In this document: positions 48,075-57,881 of the stretch, piece by piece
How positions within the stretch are numbered: position 1 is the stretch's first letter
Layout: every line of letters starts with the position of its first letter
Origin: Colwellia sp. BRX10-3
GTDB lineage: Bacteria > Pseudomonadota > Gammaproteobacteria > Enterobacterales > Alteromonadaceae
Direction: 5' to 3'
Length of the DNA: 64,000 bases
Assembly: GCF_014077505.1 (NCBI RefSeq)
Contig: NZ_JACGWA010000001.1
Span: 682,001-746,000, forward strand
Notes under the pieces: generated by a model
What the model was told of the DNA's origin: nothing
The model's input: the letters and a program-made list of their open reading frames with translations, nothing else
Databases searched by the model: none
Translations under genes and position numbers: made by a program

Positions 48075-48416
48075 TTAAATCGAAAAAGAAGATCCACAAC
48101 CACAAGTTGTACTCGCATTTGGGTTATTTACTAAGAAACGACTGCCTTCCAAGCCTTCAGTATAATCAACTTCACCGTCAACTAAATACTGCAAACTCAT
48201 TGGGTCAATCACCATAGTAACGCCTTTTTTGACTATCGTCATATCACCGTCATTAACTTTTTCATCAAAGGTAAAGCCATACTGGAAGCCAGAGCAACCG
48301 CCACCTGTAACGTATACACGTAATTTCAAGTCTGGGTTTTCTTCTTCCGTGATCAAAGACAATACTTTGGTAGCTGCAGCGTCGGAAAATTTAATAGGTA
48401 ATTCAGGATTTGACAT
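48075..48416 (-). CDS. erpA: Iron-sulfur cluster insertion protein ErpA
   Basis: A 113-residue A-type carrier (E. coli 114). The three cluster-binding Cys are present: one in [11 protein letters not shown] (about 42) and two in CGCGSSF near the end. It delivers [4Fe-4S] or [2Fe-2S] clusters to apoproteins, including those of isoprenoid synthesis and respiration. The ATG at 48416 fits family length; a TTG 9 bp earlier is open. It is transcribed alone or with the membrane protein gene upstream. Confidence 0.95.
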   Translation of the reverse strand: MSNPELPIKFSDAAATKVLSLITEEENPDLKLRVYVTGGGCSGFQYGFTFDEKVNDGDMTIVKKGVTMVIDPMSLQYLVDGEVDYTEGLEGSRFLVNNPNASTTCGCGSSFSI

Positions 48417-48480
48417 AAAACTCAACTTAAAACGGATGAACTAGGGCAATTATCTTAAACTTGACTGTTTTAGTCAAGTA

Positions 48481-49224
48481 TTATGGTGGACTCTGTGTAA
48501 TATTCTCAATACTTTTTAGCCACGGATAACTATGGTCGATACGATTGTATTTTTGCCACTTACTTTTTGGCAGTATTGCAGCAACATTAATGGTTTCAGG
48601 AACAAAATTTTCTGGTAGTGTTAATTCACCACTAATAATTTGAAAGTACTGAAAACTAAACGATAAATCTTTTTTAGTAGCTGTTGATAGTTCAGATAAG
48701 GCAATACTAGTTGGCTTATTGTTCAAGCTACCAGCAATTGAAAGTTCGATATAACCTTTTGCGTAACGTTTGCGCAATAACTGTTGCACCAAAACAACTT
48801 GAAAACGGTAATGTGCAGCGCTTTCTGACTTTGTTAAATTCAATCCGTCAATGACTAAACCATTCGCTTGCTTCTCTGGTGCCATGACCTTTTCATAAAA
48901 AGCGAGTTCTTTTTTAACTTGGAAGTGCTCTTGTTCAATTGATTTTAAAGTTTGTTGGCTACGTATATTCGCCATACGTTCAACTTCAAGCTCAACTTCA
49001 AGCGTATTTATGCGCTGGGTCTTTTCAACCAATTGCTTATAGATAAAGTCTAAGCGTGTTTGTTGTTGTGATAAGGTCTGCGTTTGATAGCCGTGATAAA
49101 AATTACCCAAGCGATAGCCACAGAATAATAAAATGACAACAATGACCAAGAGTAAAATCGCCGAACTAAATGTTCCTAAGCGCGTTACTACAGTACTGAA
49201 ATTTATTTTTGCTAACCAATTCAT
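48481..49224 (-). CDS. Membrane-anchored coiled-coil protein (DUF6776-like)
   Basis: A 247-residue bitopic protein. One membrane segment (about 17-36, FSSAILLLVIVVILLFCGYRL), a coiled coil of about 70 residues (about 45-118, rich in Gln, Glu and Leu) and a C-terminal beta-rich domain (about 122-240). It resembles a conserved unnamed family (DUF6776) placed beside erpA in Alteromonadales; this attribution is from memory. The layout recalls MreC/PilO-type scaffolds, but no function is assigned. It is divergent from the ClC channel gene with 59 bp between starts. Confidence 0.72.
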   Translation of the reverse strand: MNWLAKINFSTVVTRLGTFSSAILLLVIVVILLFCGYRLGNFYHGYQTQTLSQQQTRLDFIYKQLVEKTQRINTLEVELEVERMANIRSQQTLKSIEQEHFQVKKELAFYEKVMAPEKQANGLVIDGLNLTKSESAAHYRFQVVLVQQLLRKRYAKGYIELSIAGSLNNKPTSIALSELSTATKKDLSFSFQYFQIISGELTLPENFVPETINVAAILPKSKWQKYNRIDHSYPWLKSIENITQSPP

Positions 49225-49283
49225 TTGAAAAGTATTATGATATCCGCAGTGTCTGTCAATATGCCCAATAAAAATAACTTAAT

Positions 49284-50969
49284 ATGAAGACAATAATTCA
49301 GCTAAAAAAGCGCCTTGCTCTACCCCAAACATCATGGCAACTATGTTTATTAGCTGCTATTGGTGGTTTTGCATCGGCGATGCTGGTTGTACTATTCATT
49401 TTTGCCATTGAAGGCGTTCAGTCATTTTTTCTGAGCGAAAAAGAAGACTATAACAGCTTAACCCCTTTAAGTCGTTTCCAATTACCAATAATTGGCGCTG
49501 TTGCCATTCTCTTCTTCGCCTGGCTTACCGGTTATAAGTATATCCGCAGTGGTATTCCTTTTGTTTTACATCGCTTAAAAATTGCCAATGGCGTTATGCC
49601 ATTTCGAAACACCGTCAATCAATTCATCGGTAGTGCAATCGCACTTATCGCGGGCTTTTCCGTTGGTAGAGAAGGCCCAGCGGTGCATTTAGGTGCTGCA
49701 TGTAGCAGTTATATTGGTAACAAATTAAATTTACCTTATAACGCTATTCGTAGTTTAAGTGCTTGCGGTATTGCGGCAGGTATTGCGGCTTGTTTTAATA
49801 CCCCTGTAGCCGCGGTATTATTTGTGATGGAAGTTATATTAAGAGAGTATAAAGTACATATTTTTATACCGGTAATGATAGCTGCTATTGTTGGATCGAT
49901 GACCACGAGCACAATTTTTGGCCCCACTCATGAGTTTGGCTATTTTACCGCCATTACTTTGAACACTGACCATTATCTTGCTTTGGCTCTACTAGGGCTT
50001 GTGTTGGGTGTTATCGCTTTTGTGTTTAATCGCTATCTAATATTAGTGATCAAACATAGTGCTCGCTTTCATATTGTGCCGCGAATACTTACCGCTGCTT
50101 TTATTACCGGCGCTCTTGGTTATGCCGTACCTTATGCTATGGGCACCGACTTAAGCGCCATTAATTTTTCTTTGCAAAACAATCTAGAGCTCCAACTATT
50201 GCTTGGCTTATTAGTCGCAAAAGTGCTGATGACCATTTTTGCGCTTGGACTAGGAATACCGGGTGGTATTATTGGCCCTATACTCGGTATTGGTGCCATC
50301 GCAGGAACATGCGGCTCAGTTATCGCAACTTACTTTATGACTGGAGATATTTCTGCTAGTGACTTTGCGTTGATGGGCATGGCAGGTTTTATGGCCGCCA
50401 CACTTAATGCTCCTTTAGCTGCCCTGCTTTGTGTAGTTGAAATGTCTAACCAAATAGAAATTATTGTCCCAGCCATGATAGTTATCACCAGTGCATGTGT
50501 TTTCTCTGGTCAATTTTTTGGTAATCGTTCAATTTTTATTATGCAGCTGGAAGTTCAAGGCTTGCCCTACCGTCGACCACCAATAGAAAAGTCCTTACAG
50601 CGTATCGGGGTGATTGGCGTAATGGATGAAAATATCACGCTATTACAGCAACCAGATGATGAAACTATTGCAACGGCATTATCAAATTTAGCGCCACTTG
50701 ATAATCTTATTTGTAAAATAACGGTTGATGAACAGACACAATTTATTTTTTATCAGCAAAGTTTGGCCAACATTGACGATGAACCTACAATAGAAAAGCA
50801 TACGCTGTTGCCACTTTCTAGCCAATCAACACTTGCCGAAGCTTATTTATTGTTAGTTAAAACCAGAACGGGTGGGGTTTATATTCATCAAGATAATCCA
50901 GATGAAATTATGGGAATAATATCATTTGACTATATTCGCTCTTATTTATTAAAAGGAAAGACCTATTAA
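49284..50969 (+). CDS. ClC-family chloride channel or H+/Cl- antiporter
   Basis: A 561-residue polytopic protein with about ten or more membrane segments. ClC signatures: YIRSGIPFVL (GSGIP position), FSVGREGPAVHLGA (about 124-137, containing the gating glutamate) and LGIPGGIIGPILGIGA (the GxFxP position, here GIIGP). The C-terminal 110 residues form a soluble part with a CBS-like shape. The absence of Ser in the first filter motif (RSGIP for GSGIP) may alter ion preference. Its stop overlaps the start of the HemJ-like gene by one base, so both are likely cotranscribed. Confidence 0.92.
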   Translation: MKTIIQLKKRLALPQTSWQLCLLAAIGGFASAMLVVLFIFAIEGVQSFFLSEKEDYNSLTPLSRFQLPIIGAVAILFFAWLTGYKYIRSGIPFVLHRLKIANGVMPFRNTVNQFIGSAIALIAGFSVGREGPAVHLGAACSSYIGNKLNLPYNAIRSLSACGIAAGIAACFNTPVAAVLFVMEVILREYKVHIFIPVMIAAIVGSMTTSTIFGPTHEFGYFTAITLNTDHYLALALLGLVLGVIAFVFNRYLILVIKHSARFHIVPRILTAAFITGALGYAVPYAMGTDLSAINFSLQNNLELQLLLGLLVAKVLMTIFALGLGIPGGIIGPILGIGAIAGTCGSVIATYFMTGDISASDFALMGMAGFMAATLNAPLAALLCVVEMSNQIEIIVPAMIVITSACVFSGQFFGNRSIFIMQLEVQGLPYRRPPIEKSLQRIGVIGVMDENITLLQQPDDETIATALSNLAPLDNLICKITVDEQTQFIFYQQSLANIDDEPTIEKHTLLPLSSQSTLAEAYLLLVKTRTGGVYIHQDNPDEIMGIISFDYIRSYLLKGKTY

Positions 50970-51400
50970 TGGCTACCATTTTATGGCTTAAAGCATTCCA
51001 TGTTATTTTTATGGTGGCCTGGTTTGCTGGTATTTTTTATTTACCGCGCATTTTTGTAAATCATGCAGAATCAACTGAACCTCTTGTGCACCAACACCTC
51101 AAGGGTATGGAGCGACGCTTACTTTATTTTGTTACACCTTTTGCCATTTTGACCGTTTTACTTGGTATTGCCATTATTTATCAATATGGTTATCCATGGT
51201 TTGTTGCCGCTAAATGGCTGCATATAAAAATAATGCTAGTGGTTTTATTGCTGATTTACCATGGCTATTGCTTTAAATTGGTCAAAACATTTGCCGCTGA
51301 CAAAAACACTCGTTCTGGAAAATTTTATAGAATTTTTAACGAAGTACCAGTCATCGTATTGTTTATCATTGTTATATTAGCCTACGTCAAACCTTTTTAA
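50969..51400 (+). CDS. hemJ: HemJ-type protoporphyrinogen oxidase (CopD-like membrane protein)
   Basis: A 143-residue protein with four membrane segments. His11 (LKAFHVIFMVAWF) and Lys87 (KWLHIKIML) correspond to the conserved His and Lys needed for activity in HemJ. The length matches the family (about 142). HemJ converts protoporphyrinogen IX to protoporphyrin IX in bacteria lacking HemG or HemY. A tetrapyrrole role also fits hemL nearby, although pyrB lies between. Confidence 0.85.
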   Translation: MATILWLKAFHVIFMVAWFAGIFYLPRIFVNHAESTEPLVHQHLKGMERRLLYFVTPFAILTVLLGIAIIYQYGYPWFVAAKWLHIKIMLVVLLLIYHGYCFKLVKTFAADKNTRSGKFYRIFNEVPVIVLFIIVILAYVKPF

Positions 51401-51450
51401 TATCTTGTTTGAAAATGCGTTAATATCCTTAATTCAAATCAGATAATACA

Positions 51451-51479
51451 TTCTCAGCATTCAACTTTTGTGCTATATT
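51451..51479 (+). promoter_or_regulatory. Candidate pyrB promoter
   Basis: TTCTCA, a 17-bp spacer and TATATT, about 130 bp upstream of pyrB. The leader contains a short hairpin (GTTGCTT/AAGCAAC, 51498-51514) but no T-run after it, so it does not look like a UTP-sensing attenuator of the E. coli pyrBI type. Confidence 0.38.
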
Positions 51480-51607
51480 TCGCAGCAAATTTTCGCTGTT
51501 GCTTAAAAAGCAACAACCCACTATTTAATATAATGAAAATACAATTATCAAGTAGCAAGTAGCAAACACTCGCCTCGGTAATTATTTTTATAATGTAGGT
51601 ATTATCT

Positions 51608-52618
51608 ATGATGAAATTTGAAGGGAACCATATCTTATCTGTATCGCAGTTCGATAGAGAGAGTATTTCCCGTATTTTAGAGATTTCAACGTTAATGGCG
51701 CCCTACGCCATGCGAAAAAAACGCTGTCATGTACTCGATGGAGCAATATTAAGTAATTTGTTCTTTGAGCCCAGCACCCGTACACGCGTCAGCTTTGGTA
51801 CCGCCTTTAATCTATTAGGTGGTTTTGTCAGAGAAACGGTTGGCCAAGAAAACTCGTCATTGTCAAAAGGCGAGTCGTTATTTGATACCGCACGCGTGAT
51901 CAGTGGGTATTCGGATGTCATAGCTATGCGCCACCCGACTATGCATTCAGTTGCAGATTTTGCCAAAGGTAGCAGTGTGCCAGTAATTAACGGCGGTGAT
52001 GGTGCTAATGAACACCCGACACAGGCGTTACTCGACTTATTTACCATTCAGTCAGAAATGGCGCGCTACGATATGGGCCTAGATGGCTTAAATATTGTGT
52101 TAATGGGCGACCTAAAACATGGCAGAACAGTACATTCTTTATCAAAATTGATCAGCTTATATAACAATATAAAAGTCACTATGATTGCTCCTAAGGCATT
52201 ACAAATGCCTGATAGCGTGGTTGCTACCTTAACCAATGCTGGGCACCAAGTCGTAATAACAGATCAAATTGAAGGTAATCTAGCCTGCGATGTTATTTAT
52301 CAAACCCGCATTCAACAAGAGCGTTTTGCCAGTAAAGATGAAGCCGATTTATATCGTGGTCACTTTAGTTTGAATCGGAAAATCTATCAGCAATATTGCC
52401 ACGAACACACTGTAATAATGCACCCGTTACCGCGCGATTCTCGTGCTGAAGCGAATGAACTAGATATTGATTTAAATGACTTAGATAATCTAGCCATATT
52501 CCGCCAAGCCCAAAATGGCGTTCTGGTACGTATGGCTTTATTTGCCCTAAGTTTAGGAGTTGAAAGCAGGCTAAGTCATTATGAAAAGCCCGTCACCTGG
52601 CACACCAACAAATACTAA
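51608..52618 (+). CDS. pyrB: Aspartate carbamoyltransferase catalytic chain
   Basis: A 336-residue enzyme that joins carbamoyl phosphate and aspartate, the committed step of pyrimidine synthesis. FFEPSTRTRVSF (about 54-65) is the carbamoyl-phosphate site; HPTQALLDLF (about 136-145) and MHPLPRDSRAE (about 276-286) are further active-site segments. It is about 25 residues longer than E. coli PyrB and is not followed by a pyrI regulatory-chain gene, pointing to a differently organised ATCase class. TAGGT lies 7 nt before the ATG. Confidence 0.94.
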   Translation: MMKFEGNHILSVSQFDRESISRILEISTLMAPYAMRKKRCHVLDGAILSNLFFEPSTRTRVSFGTAFNLLGGFVRETVGQENSSLSKGESLFDTARVISGYSDVIAMRHPTMHSVADFAKGSSVPVINGGDGANEHPTQALLDLFTIQSEMARYDMGLDGLNIVLMGDLKHGRTVHSLSKLISLYNNIKVTMIAPKALQMPDSVVATLTNAGHQVVITDQIEGNLACDVIYQTRIQQERFASKDEADLYRGHFSLNRKIYQQYCHEHTVIMHPLPRDSRAEANELDIDLNDLDNLAIFRQAQNGVLVRMALFALSLGVESRLSHYEKPVTWHTNKY

Positions 52619-52661
52619 TTTTAACCTCATCAGCAGGTACGCTAACAACGAGTAGTAGATT

Positions 52662-53945
52662 ATGACTAAAAATTCACAGCAATTATTTAATGAAGCCCAA
52701 GCCGTTATTCCTGGTGGCGTAAACTCCCCCGTCCGTGCTTTTAATGGCGTGGGTGGCACCCCCTTATTTATCAAGAAGGCCCAAGGCGCTTATATCTTTG
52801 ACGCTGAAGATAAAAAATATGTTGATTATGTCGGTTCATGGGGACCAATGATTTTAGGTCACAACCATCCAGCAATTCTTGCAGCCGTTATTGAAACGGC
52901 ACAAAACGGCCTTAGCTTTGGTGCGCCAACTGAACTTGAAATAACCATGGCTGAAAAAGTGCGTGAAATTGTACCTTCAATGGAAAGATTACGTATGGTC
53001 AGTTCTGGTACTGAAGCCACTATGAGCGCTATTCGACTAGCGCGCGGCTTTACCGGTCGGGACAAAATATTAAAGTTTGAAGGTTGTTATCACGGTCATG
53101 CCGACTCTTTATTAGTAAAAGCCGGGTCAGGCATGCTAACCATGGGCGTGCCAAGCTCTCCGGGAATTCCGGCTGATGTTGCCAAGCATACTTTAACAGT
53201 TAGCTTTAACAACCTTGAAGAAGTAAAACAAATTTTCGCTGAACTCGGCGATGAAATCGCTTGTATTATTGTTGAACCTGTTGCTGGCAACATGAACTGT
53301 ATTCCTCCAGTAGAAGGTTTCTTGGAAGGGTTGCGCGCCATTTGTGATCAGTATAAAAGTGTATTGATTTTTGATGAGGTAATGACTGGCTTTCGCGTCG
53401 CTTTAGGCGGTGCACAAGCACATTATAATATCGTGCCTGACTTAACCGCTTTAGGGAAAGTTATTGGTGGCGGAATGCCAGTAGGTGCTTTTGGCGGTAA
53501 AAAAGAAATAATGGACTACATTGCGCCGGTAGGTCCAGTTTATCAAGCTGGAACATTATCAGGTAACCCTATTGCTATGGCAGCAGGTTTAGCGTCTTTA
53601 AATGAACTTTGTAAGGGTAATAAGCACCAACAACTAAGTGATGCCACAGAAAAGCTAGCCATGGGTTTAAAAGCTGCTGCAGAGCGCAACGGTGTATCAT
53701 TAGCAATTAATTATGTTGGCGCTATGTTTGGTTTCTTCTTTACTGAAGAAGAAAATATTACTTGTTTTGCTCAGGCGACCGCGTGTGATGGCGAGAAATT
53801 CAAACGTTTCTTTCATTTGATGTTGGACGAAGGCGTGTATCTTGCACCTTCAGCGTTTGAAGCAGGCTTTGTGTCAACCGCTCATGGTGATGCCGAAATT
53901 GAATTCACTTTAGCCGCTGCAGATCGTTGTTTCTCAAAGCTATAA
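52662..53945 (+). CDS. hemL: Glutamate-1-semialdehyde 2,1-aminomutase
   Basis: A 427-residue PLP enzyme (E. coli 426) that converts glutamate-1-semialdehyde to 5-aminolevulinate in the C5 heme pathway. [16 protein letters not shown] (about 17-32) is the family opening; the PLP lysine is in [16 protein letters not shown] (near 266). [16 protein letters not shown] binds the cofactor phosphate. It starts 43 bp after pyrB and ends with a strong bidirectional terminator. Confidence 0.97.
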   Translation: MTKNSQQLFNEAQAVIPGGVNSPVRAFNGVGGTPLFIKKAQGAYIFDAEDKKYVDYVGSWGPMILGHNHPAILAAVIETAQNGLSFGAPTELEITMAEKVREIVPSMERLRMVSSGTEATMSAIRLARGFTGRDKILKFEGCYHGHADSLLVKAGSGMLTMGVPSSPGIPADVAKHTLTVSFNNLEEVKQIFAELGDEIACIIVEPVAGNMNCIPPVEGFLEGLRAICDQYKSVLIFDEVMTGFRVALGGAQAHYNIVPDLTALGKVIGGGMPVGAFGGKKEIMDYIAPVGPVYQAGTLSGNPIAMAAGLASLNELCKGNKHQQLSDATEKLAMGLKAAAERNGVSLAINYVGAMFGFFFTEEENITCFAQATACDGEKFKRFFHLMLDEGVYLAPSAFEAGFVSTAHGDAEIEFTLAAADRCFSKL

Positions 53946-54005
53946 TCTCGACAACGAATAGGAGAACATCTGTATTTAACAGTAATCTACTATTATTCAG
54001 ACAAT

Positions 54006-54037
54006 AAAAAAGGTAAGCATTATGCTTACCTTTTTTT
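54006..54037. terminator. Bidirectional terminator between hemL and sspB
   Basis: A 9-bp stem, AGGTAAGCA / TGCTTACCT with loop TTA, flanked by A-run and T-run, extending the pairing. The two genes converge here, so it serves both. Confidence 0.88.
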
Positions 54038-54093
54038 ATCACAACATCGTTTTTCTAACTAAACTTACTCAGCTTAATCCTGCTGAGTCCTGT

Positions 54094-54576
54094 TTATTTC
54101 TTAACAACAGACAGGCTAGGCTTTTTCGATTTTGATGCTTTAGTACTTTGCTTTTTATCTGACACTTTAGTATCTGCTTTACTGTCAACGGCTTTTACCG
54201 AAGACATTTTTACGCTTGGTTGCTCAGGCACTTCAGCAATATCGTCTGACGATGGATGTTCAATCGCTAACGATGTGCCAGCACCATTTTCTTTCGCATA
54301 AATAGCACCAACAGCACCATAAGGCACGCTCATATGTTCAAGCTTGCCACCAAAACGAGCACTAAGTTCAATTGTTTCTTCACCCATTACGATGCTACCC
54401 ACCGCTGATGGAGAAACGTTCAAGACGATTTGACCGTCGTTAACATAAGACATTGGCACCATAACACCATAAACATTTACATCAACAACAATGTAGGGTG
54501 TTAAACCATTATCAGAAATCCAGTCATAAAAAGCCTTAACAATATAAGGCTTACTTGATGTCATTTCGCTTGTCAT
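54094..54576 (-). CDS. sspB: ClpXP adaptor, stringent starvation protein B
   Basis: A 160-residue protein. Residues 6-110 form the SspB substrate-binding fold (PYIVKAFYDWISDNGLTPYIVVD and VLNVSPSAVGSIVMG). SspB delivers ssrA-tagged peptides to ClpXP; the C-terminal tail is Lys/Ser-rich, ends PSLSVVKK and matches the ClpX-binding tail in position. It begins 12 bp after sspA and is cotranscribed with it. Confidence 0.94.
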   Translation of the reverse strand: MTSEMTSSKPYIVKAFYDWISDNGLTPYIVVDVNVYGVMVPMSYVNDGQIVLNVSPSAVGSIVMGEETIELSARFGGKLEHMSVPYGAVGAIYAKENGAGTSLAIEHPSSDDIAEVPEQPSVKMSSVKAVDSKADTKVSDKKQSTKASKSKKPSLSVVKK

Positions 54577-54587
54577 GAATTAGGTCT

Positions 54588-55229
54588 TTAAACCGGTGCG
54601 CCAAAGCGTAATTCACGCTCAGACTCAGTTAATGACGCTTGGAATGACTCACGTTCAAATACGCGTAACATGTAAGATTTTAGTTCTTTTGAACCTTGAC
54701 CATCTAGCTCAATACCCATAACAGGTAAGCGCCACAATAGAGGAGCTAAGTAACAATCAACCAAACTAAACTCTTCACTCATAAAGTAAGGTGCTTCATT
54801 CAAAATAGGGGCAACACTTAACAAACTTTCTTTCAATTCTTGACGCGCTTTTGCTGCTGCATCGGCTGGTCCATTGTAGATAGTTTTAGCTAGGCTGTAC
54901 CAGTCTTGCTCAATACGATGCATCATTAAACGGCTACGACCACGAGATACAGGGTAAACCGGCATAAGTGGTGGATGAGGAAAACGTTCATCTAAGTATT
55001 CGATAATAATTGACGCTTCATAAAGCGCTAATTCGCGGTCAATTAACGTAGGCACTGTGCCATAAGGATTTAAATCAAGTAAATCCTCTGGTAAATTGGC
55101 TAAGTCAACCAAATGGATGTCTACACCGACACCCTTCTCTGCCAACACAATGCGGGTTTGATGACTATACATATCATCTGCATGCGAATATAAAGTCATA
55201 ACAGAGCGTTTGTTTGCGGCTATGGCCAT
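54588..55229 (-). CDS. sspA: Stringent starvation protein A (GST-like RNA polymerase partner)
   Basis: A 213-residue glutathione-S-transferase-fold protein (E. coli 212). The ATG at 55229 has GGAGG 5 nt upstream; the frame is open 39 bp further but without homology. MTLYSHADDMYSHQTRIVLAEK is the thioredoxin-like start (split as MTLYSHADDM and RIVLAEKG). SspA binds RNA polymerase and changes transcription in stress and stationary phase. A GC-rich hairpin separates it from petC. Confidence 0.95.
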   Translation of the reverse strand: MAIAANKRSVMTLYSHADDMYSHQTRIVLAEKGVGVDIHLVDLANLPEDLLDLNPYGTVPTLIDRELALYEASIIIEYLDERFPHPPLMPVYPVSRGRSRLMMHRIEQDWYSLAKTIYNGPADAAAKARQELKESLLSVAPILNEAPYFMSEEFSLVDCYLAPLLWRLPVMGIELDGQGSKELKSYMLRVFERESFQASLTESERELRFGAPV

Positions 55230-55269
55230 AAATGCCTCCAAAAAATTCTTAATTAAAAAAACTAACAAA

Positions 55270-55285
55270 GGGGGCCAAAGCCCCC
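55270..55285 (-). terminator. GC-rich hairpin between petC and sspA
   Basis: GGGGGC / GCCCCC with a 4-base loop, followed on the minus strand by TTTGTTAGTTTTTTT. It ends the petABC transcript or attenuates read-through into sspA-sspB. Confidence 0.72.
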
Positions 55286-55327
55286 AGTAATGTCTAAAGT
55301 TTACACTGTTTTAAGGAACATTAATAA

Positions 55328-56026
55328 CTAGTGTACATCTCTCCAGTATTCTTTCTTCAGTAAGTAAGCAAAGAATAACAAGATAAATAGGAAACCAATA
55401 ACCCAATAACCCATGCTTTCACGCTCAAGTTTATTTGGCTCACCGGTATATTCCAAGAAGTTGGTTATATCTCGAGCAAAAGTATCATACTCTTCTGCTG
55501 TCATTGAACCACCAGTAGCCTCAGAAAGGTTACCGTGCTCATCCATTGTGCGAACACCTTGAAGGTTTTGTAAAACATGCGGCATACCAACGTCTGGAAA
55601 CACCTTGTTGTTAACACCAAAAGGACGGTTTTCATCAACATAAAAAGAACGCAAGTATGTATAGATGTAATCAGGACTTCTAAAGCGAGCTTCAAGTGTT
55701 AAATCAGGTGGTGAACTACCAAACCACTTAGCCGCTTCTTTAGCTGGCATAGTATTGGTAATATGATCACCAGCTTTTTCACCGGTATACATATAATTAG
55801 CTACACCATCTGCATCAGAGATACCCAAATCAGCAAAAGTACGATTGTAACGCTGATACTTTAATTCGTGACAGGCTAAACAATTGTTAATGTAAGCTTC
55901 AAAACCACGTTTTAACGAGGCTTTGTCACGTAAATCATTATTAGCTTCATCTAATTGTAAGCTTGGTCCAGCTGCTATTGCTAGCATAGGAAGTACAGCT
56001 AAAACTGCTAAAATAAATTTTTTCAT
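55328..56026 (-). CDS. petC: Cytochrome c1 of the bc1 complex
   Basis: A 232-residue protein with signal peptide (about 1-19), a haem c site CLACH (about 49-53) and a C-terminal membrane anchor (about 205-225, YWVIGFLFILLFFAYLL). It takes electrons from the Rieske protein and passes them to a soluble cytochrome c. Its ATG overlaps the petB stop by 4 bp. Confidence 0.95.
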   Translation of the reverse strand: MKKFILAVLAVLPMLAIAAGPSLQLDEANNDLRDKASLKRGFEAYINNCLACHELKYQRYNRTFADLGISDADGVANYMYTGEKAGDHITNTMPAKEAAKWFGSSPPDLTLEARFRSPDYIYTYLRSFYVDENRPFGVNNKVFPDVGMPHVLQNLQGVRTMDEHGNLSEATGGSMTAEEYDTFARDITNFLEYTGEPNKLERESMGYWVIGFLFILLFFAYLLKKEYWRDVH

Positions 56027-57291
56027 TTTCCTGTCACCCTCTCTGGAACTGGCTGGGTTTTTTCGTTTTTACTGTAAATCCATATCGCAACGAAAAATCC
56101 AAAGTAACCAAAACTCGCAATGGTACCAATCATGTTATTTAATGGCGTCGCAGGCAAAGTACCTAAAACACCTAAAATAATAAAACAAATAGCAAATTGG
56201 ATAAGGTTAACTGTGTGTGCAGTACAACGATAGCGAAGAGACTTCACAACACCACGGTCACACCAAGGCAACATGAACAATGCGATTATCGCACCAAACA
56301 TACCAATAGCCCCTAAAAGCTTATCCGGGATAATACGTAAAATGGTGTAAAAAGGACCAAAATACCATACTGGAGCAATATGCTCTGGTGTTTTTAAACC
56401 GTTAGCAGGTTCGAAGTTTGGCGCTTCTATAAAGTAACCACCACCTTCTGGGGCAAAGAACATAACGCCACAGAAAATAATTAAGAAGATCACCACAGCA
56501 ACTAAATCTTTTACCGTGTAATAAGGATGGAACGGAATCGCATCAACAATATCGTACTTCTTAGTATACTGCTCGTGGAAGGCAAATTTACTTTGCTCTT
56601 CAGGAGGAACACTGCCTTTAGGCTTTTTAATATTAGTGCCGTCAGGGTTGTTTGAACCTACTTCATGTAACGCTAAAATGTGTAAGAAAACTAACACAAC
56701 TAACACTAATGGCAAGGCAATAACATGCAACGCAAAGAAACGGTTTAGCGTCGCCCCGGATATAACATAATCACCACGAATCCACAGTGTTAAGTCGTCT
56801 CCAATTACAGGAATAGCGCCAAATATAGAGATAATAACTTGTGCACCCCAGTACGACATATTACCCCAAGGTAATAAGTAGCCCATAAATGCTTCAGCCA
56901 TTAATACTAAGAAGATTAGCATACCGAACAACCACAGTAATTCACGCGGCTTTTGGTAAGAGCCGTACATCATGCCACGGAACATATGCATGTATACGAC
57001 CACAAAGAATGCAGAAGCACCCGTTGAATGCATATAACGCAATAACCAACCGTAGTCGACATCACGCATGATGTATTCTACAGAAGCAAAAGCACCATCA
57101 CCTGAAGGTTCGTAGTTCATTGTTAACCATACACCGGTTAACAATTGGTTAACTAAAACAACACTCGCCAAAATACCGAATACATACCAAAAGTTAAAGT
57201 TTTTTGGTGCAGGGTATTGTGCGGCATGTTTATTCATTGCGTCCATCAAAGGTAGACGCTGTTCGATCCAAGCCATTAAGTTAGAAAACAT
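56023..57291 (-). CDS. petB: Cytochrome b of the bc1 complex
   Basis: A 422-residue protein with about eight to nine membrane helices. Haem-ligand histidines occur in LLRYMHSTGASAFF and YMHMFRGMMYG, then RFFALHVIALP and VFLHILALHEVG. The quinol-site signature PEEQ occurs near 228 in place of the usual PEWY after the long loop, though the true site may be the later segment containing PVWYFGPFYTI (about 305-315). It oxidises quinol at the outer face. It overlaps petA by 1 bp and petC by 4 bp. Confidence 0.95.
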   Translation of the reverse strand: MFSNLMAWIEQRLPLMDAMNKHAAQYPAPKNFNFWYVFGILASVVLVNQLLTGVWLTMNYEPSGDGAFASVEYIMRDVDYGWLLRYMHSTGASAFFVVVYMHMFRGMMYGSYQKPRELLWLFGMLIFLVLMAEAFMGYLLPWGNMSYWGAQVIISIFGAIPVIGDDLTLWIRGDYVISGATLNRFFALHVIALPLVLVVLVFLHILALHEVGSNNPDGTNIKKPKGSVPPEEQSKFAFHEQYTKKYDIVDAIPFHPYYTVKDLVAVVIFLIIFCGVMFFAPEGGGYFIEAPNFEPANGLKTPEHIAPVWYFGPFYTILRIIPDKLLGAIGMFGAIIALFMLPWCDRGVVKSLRYRCTAHTVNLIQFAICFIILGVLGTLPATPLNNMIGTIASFGYFGFFVAIWIYSKNEKTQPVPERVTGK

Positions 57292-57881
57292 TATGCTTCT
57301 CCTCCAGATACACCAATCAACAATGTACCTTCAGTAGGGAATGAATGCTCAGGAACCATTAAGTTTGTTGGCGCTGGTACACTTTGAAAAACACGACCAG
57401 CCATATCAAATTTAGAGCCATGACATGGACAATAAAAACCATCTGTCACGCCTTCTACTTGCTCCTCAAAGTTACCTTTGAGATATGTTGGAGCACAACC
57501 TAAATGAGTACATACGCCTAATGCCACCATAATTTCTGGTTTAATCGAGCGAAATTCATTCGTAGCATACACTGGCTGTTGCGGTTTTTCTGAATCAGGA
57601 TCTTTCAATTGCCCGTTATGCGCACTCAAGCCAGCTAAAATTTCTTCTGACCTACGAACCACATATACAGGTTTACCGCGCCATTCAGCACGAATTAATT
57701 GACCAGGCTCTAATTTACTTACATTGACTTCAACCGGCGCACCTGCAGCTTTCGCACGCGCGCTAGGGTTCCAAGAACCAATGAAAGGCACAGCCACACC
57801 GACAACACCCACACCACCAACTACCGAAGTAGCAGCAGTTAAAAAGCGTCGACGGCCATTGTTAACAGGCACATTGCTCAT
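57291..57881 (-). CDS. petA: Rieske iron-sulfur subunit of the bc1 complex
   Basis: A 196-residue protein. NNGRRRFLTAATS (residues 8-20) is a twin-arginine signal with an adjoining membrane anchor. CTHLGCAP (about 124-131) and CPCHGSKFD (about 153-161) hold the [2Fe-2S] cluster by two Cys and two His and supply the disulfide Cys. It moves electrons from quinol to cytochrome c1. First gene of petABC. Confidence 0.96.
   Translation of the reverse strand: MSNVPVNNGRRRFLTAATSVVGGVGVVGVAVPFIGSWNPSARAKAAGAPVEVNVSKLEPGQLIRAEWRGKPVYVVRRSEEILAGLSAHNGQLKDPDSEKPQQPVYATNEFRSIKPEIMVALGVCTHLGCAPTYLKGNFEEQVEGVTDGFYCPCHGSKFDMAGRVFQSVPAPTNLMVPEHSFPTEGTLLIGVSGGEA

Noticed and set aside
51498-51514. A hairpin in the pyrB leader, considered as an attenuator.
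   Set aside because: No T-run follows and no pyrimidine-rich leader peptide is visible.
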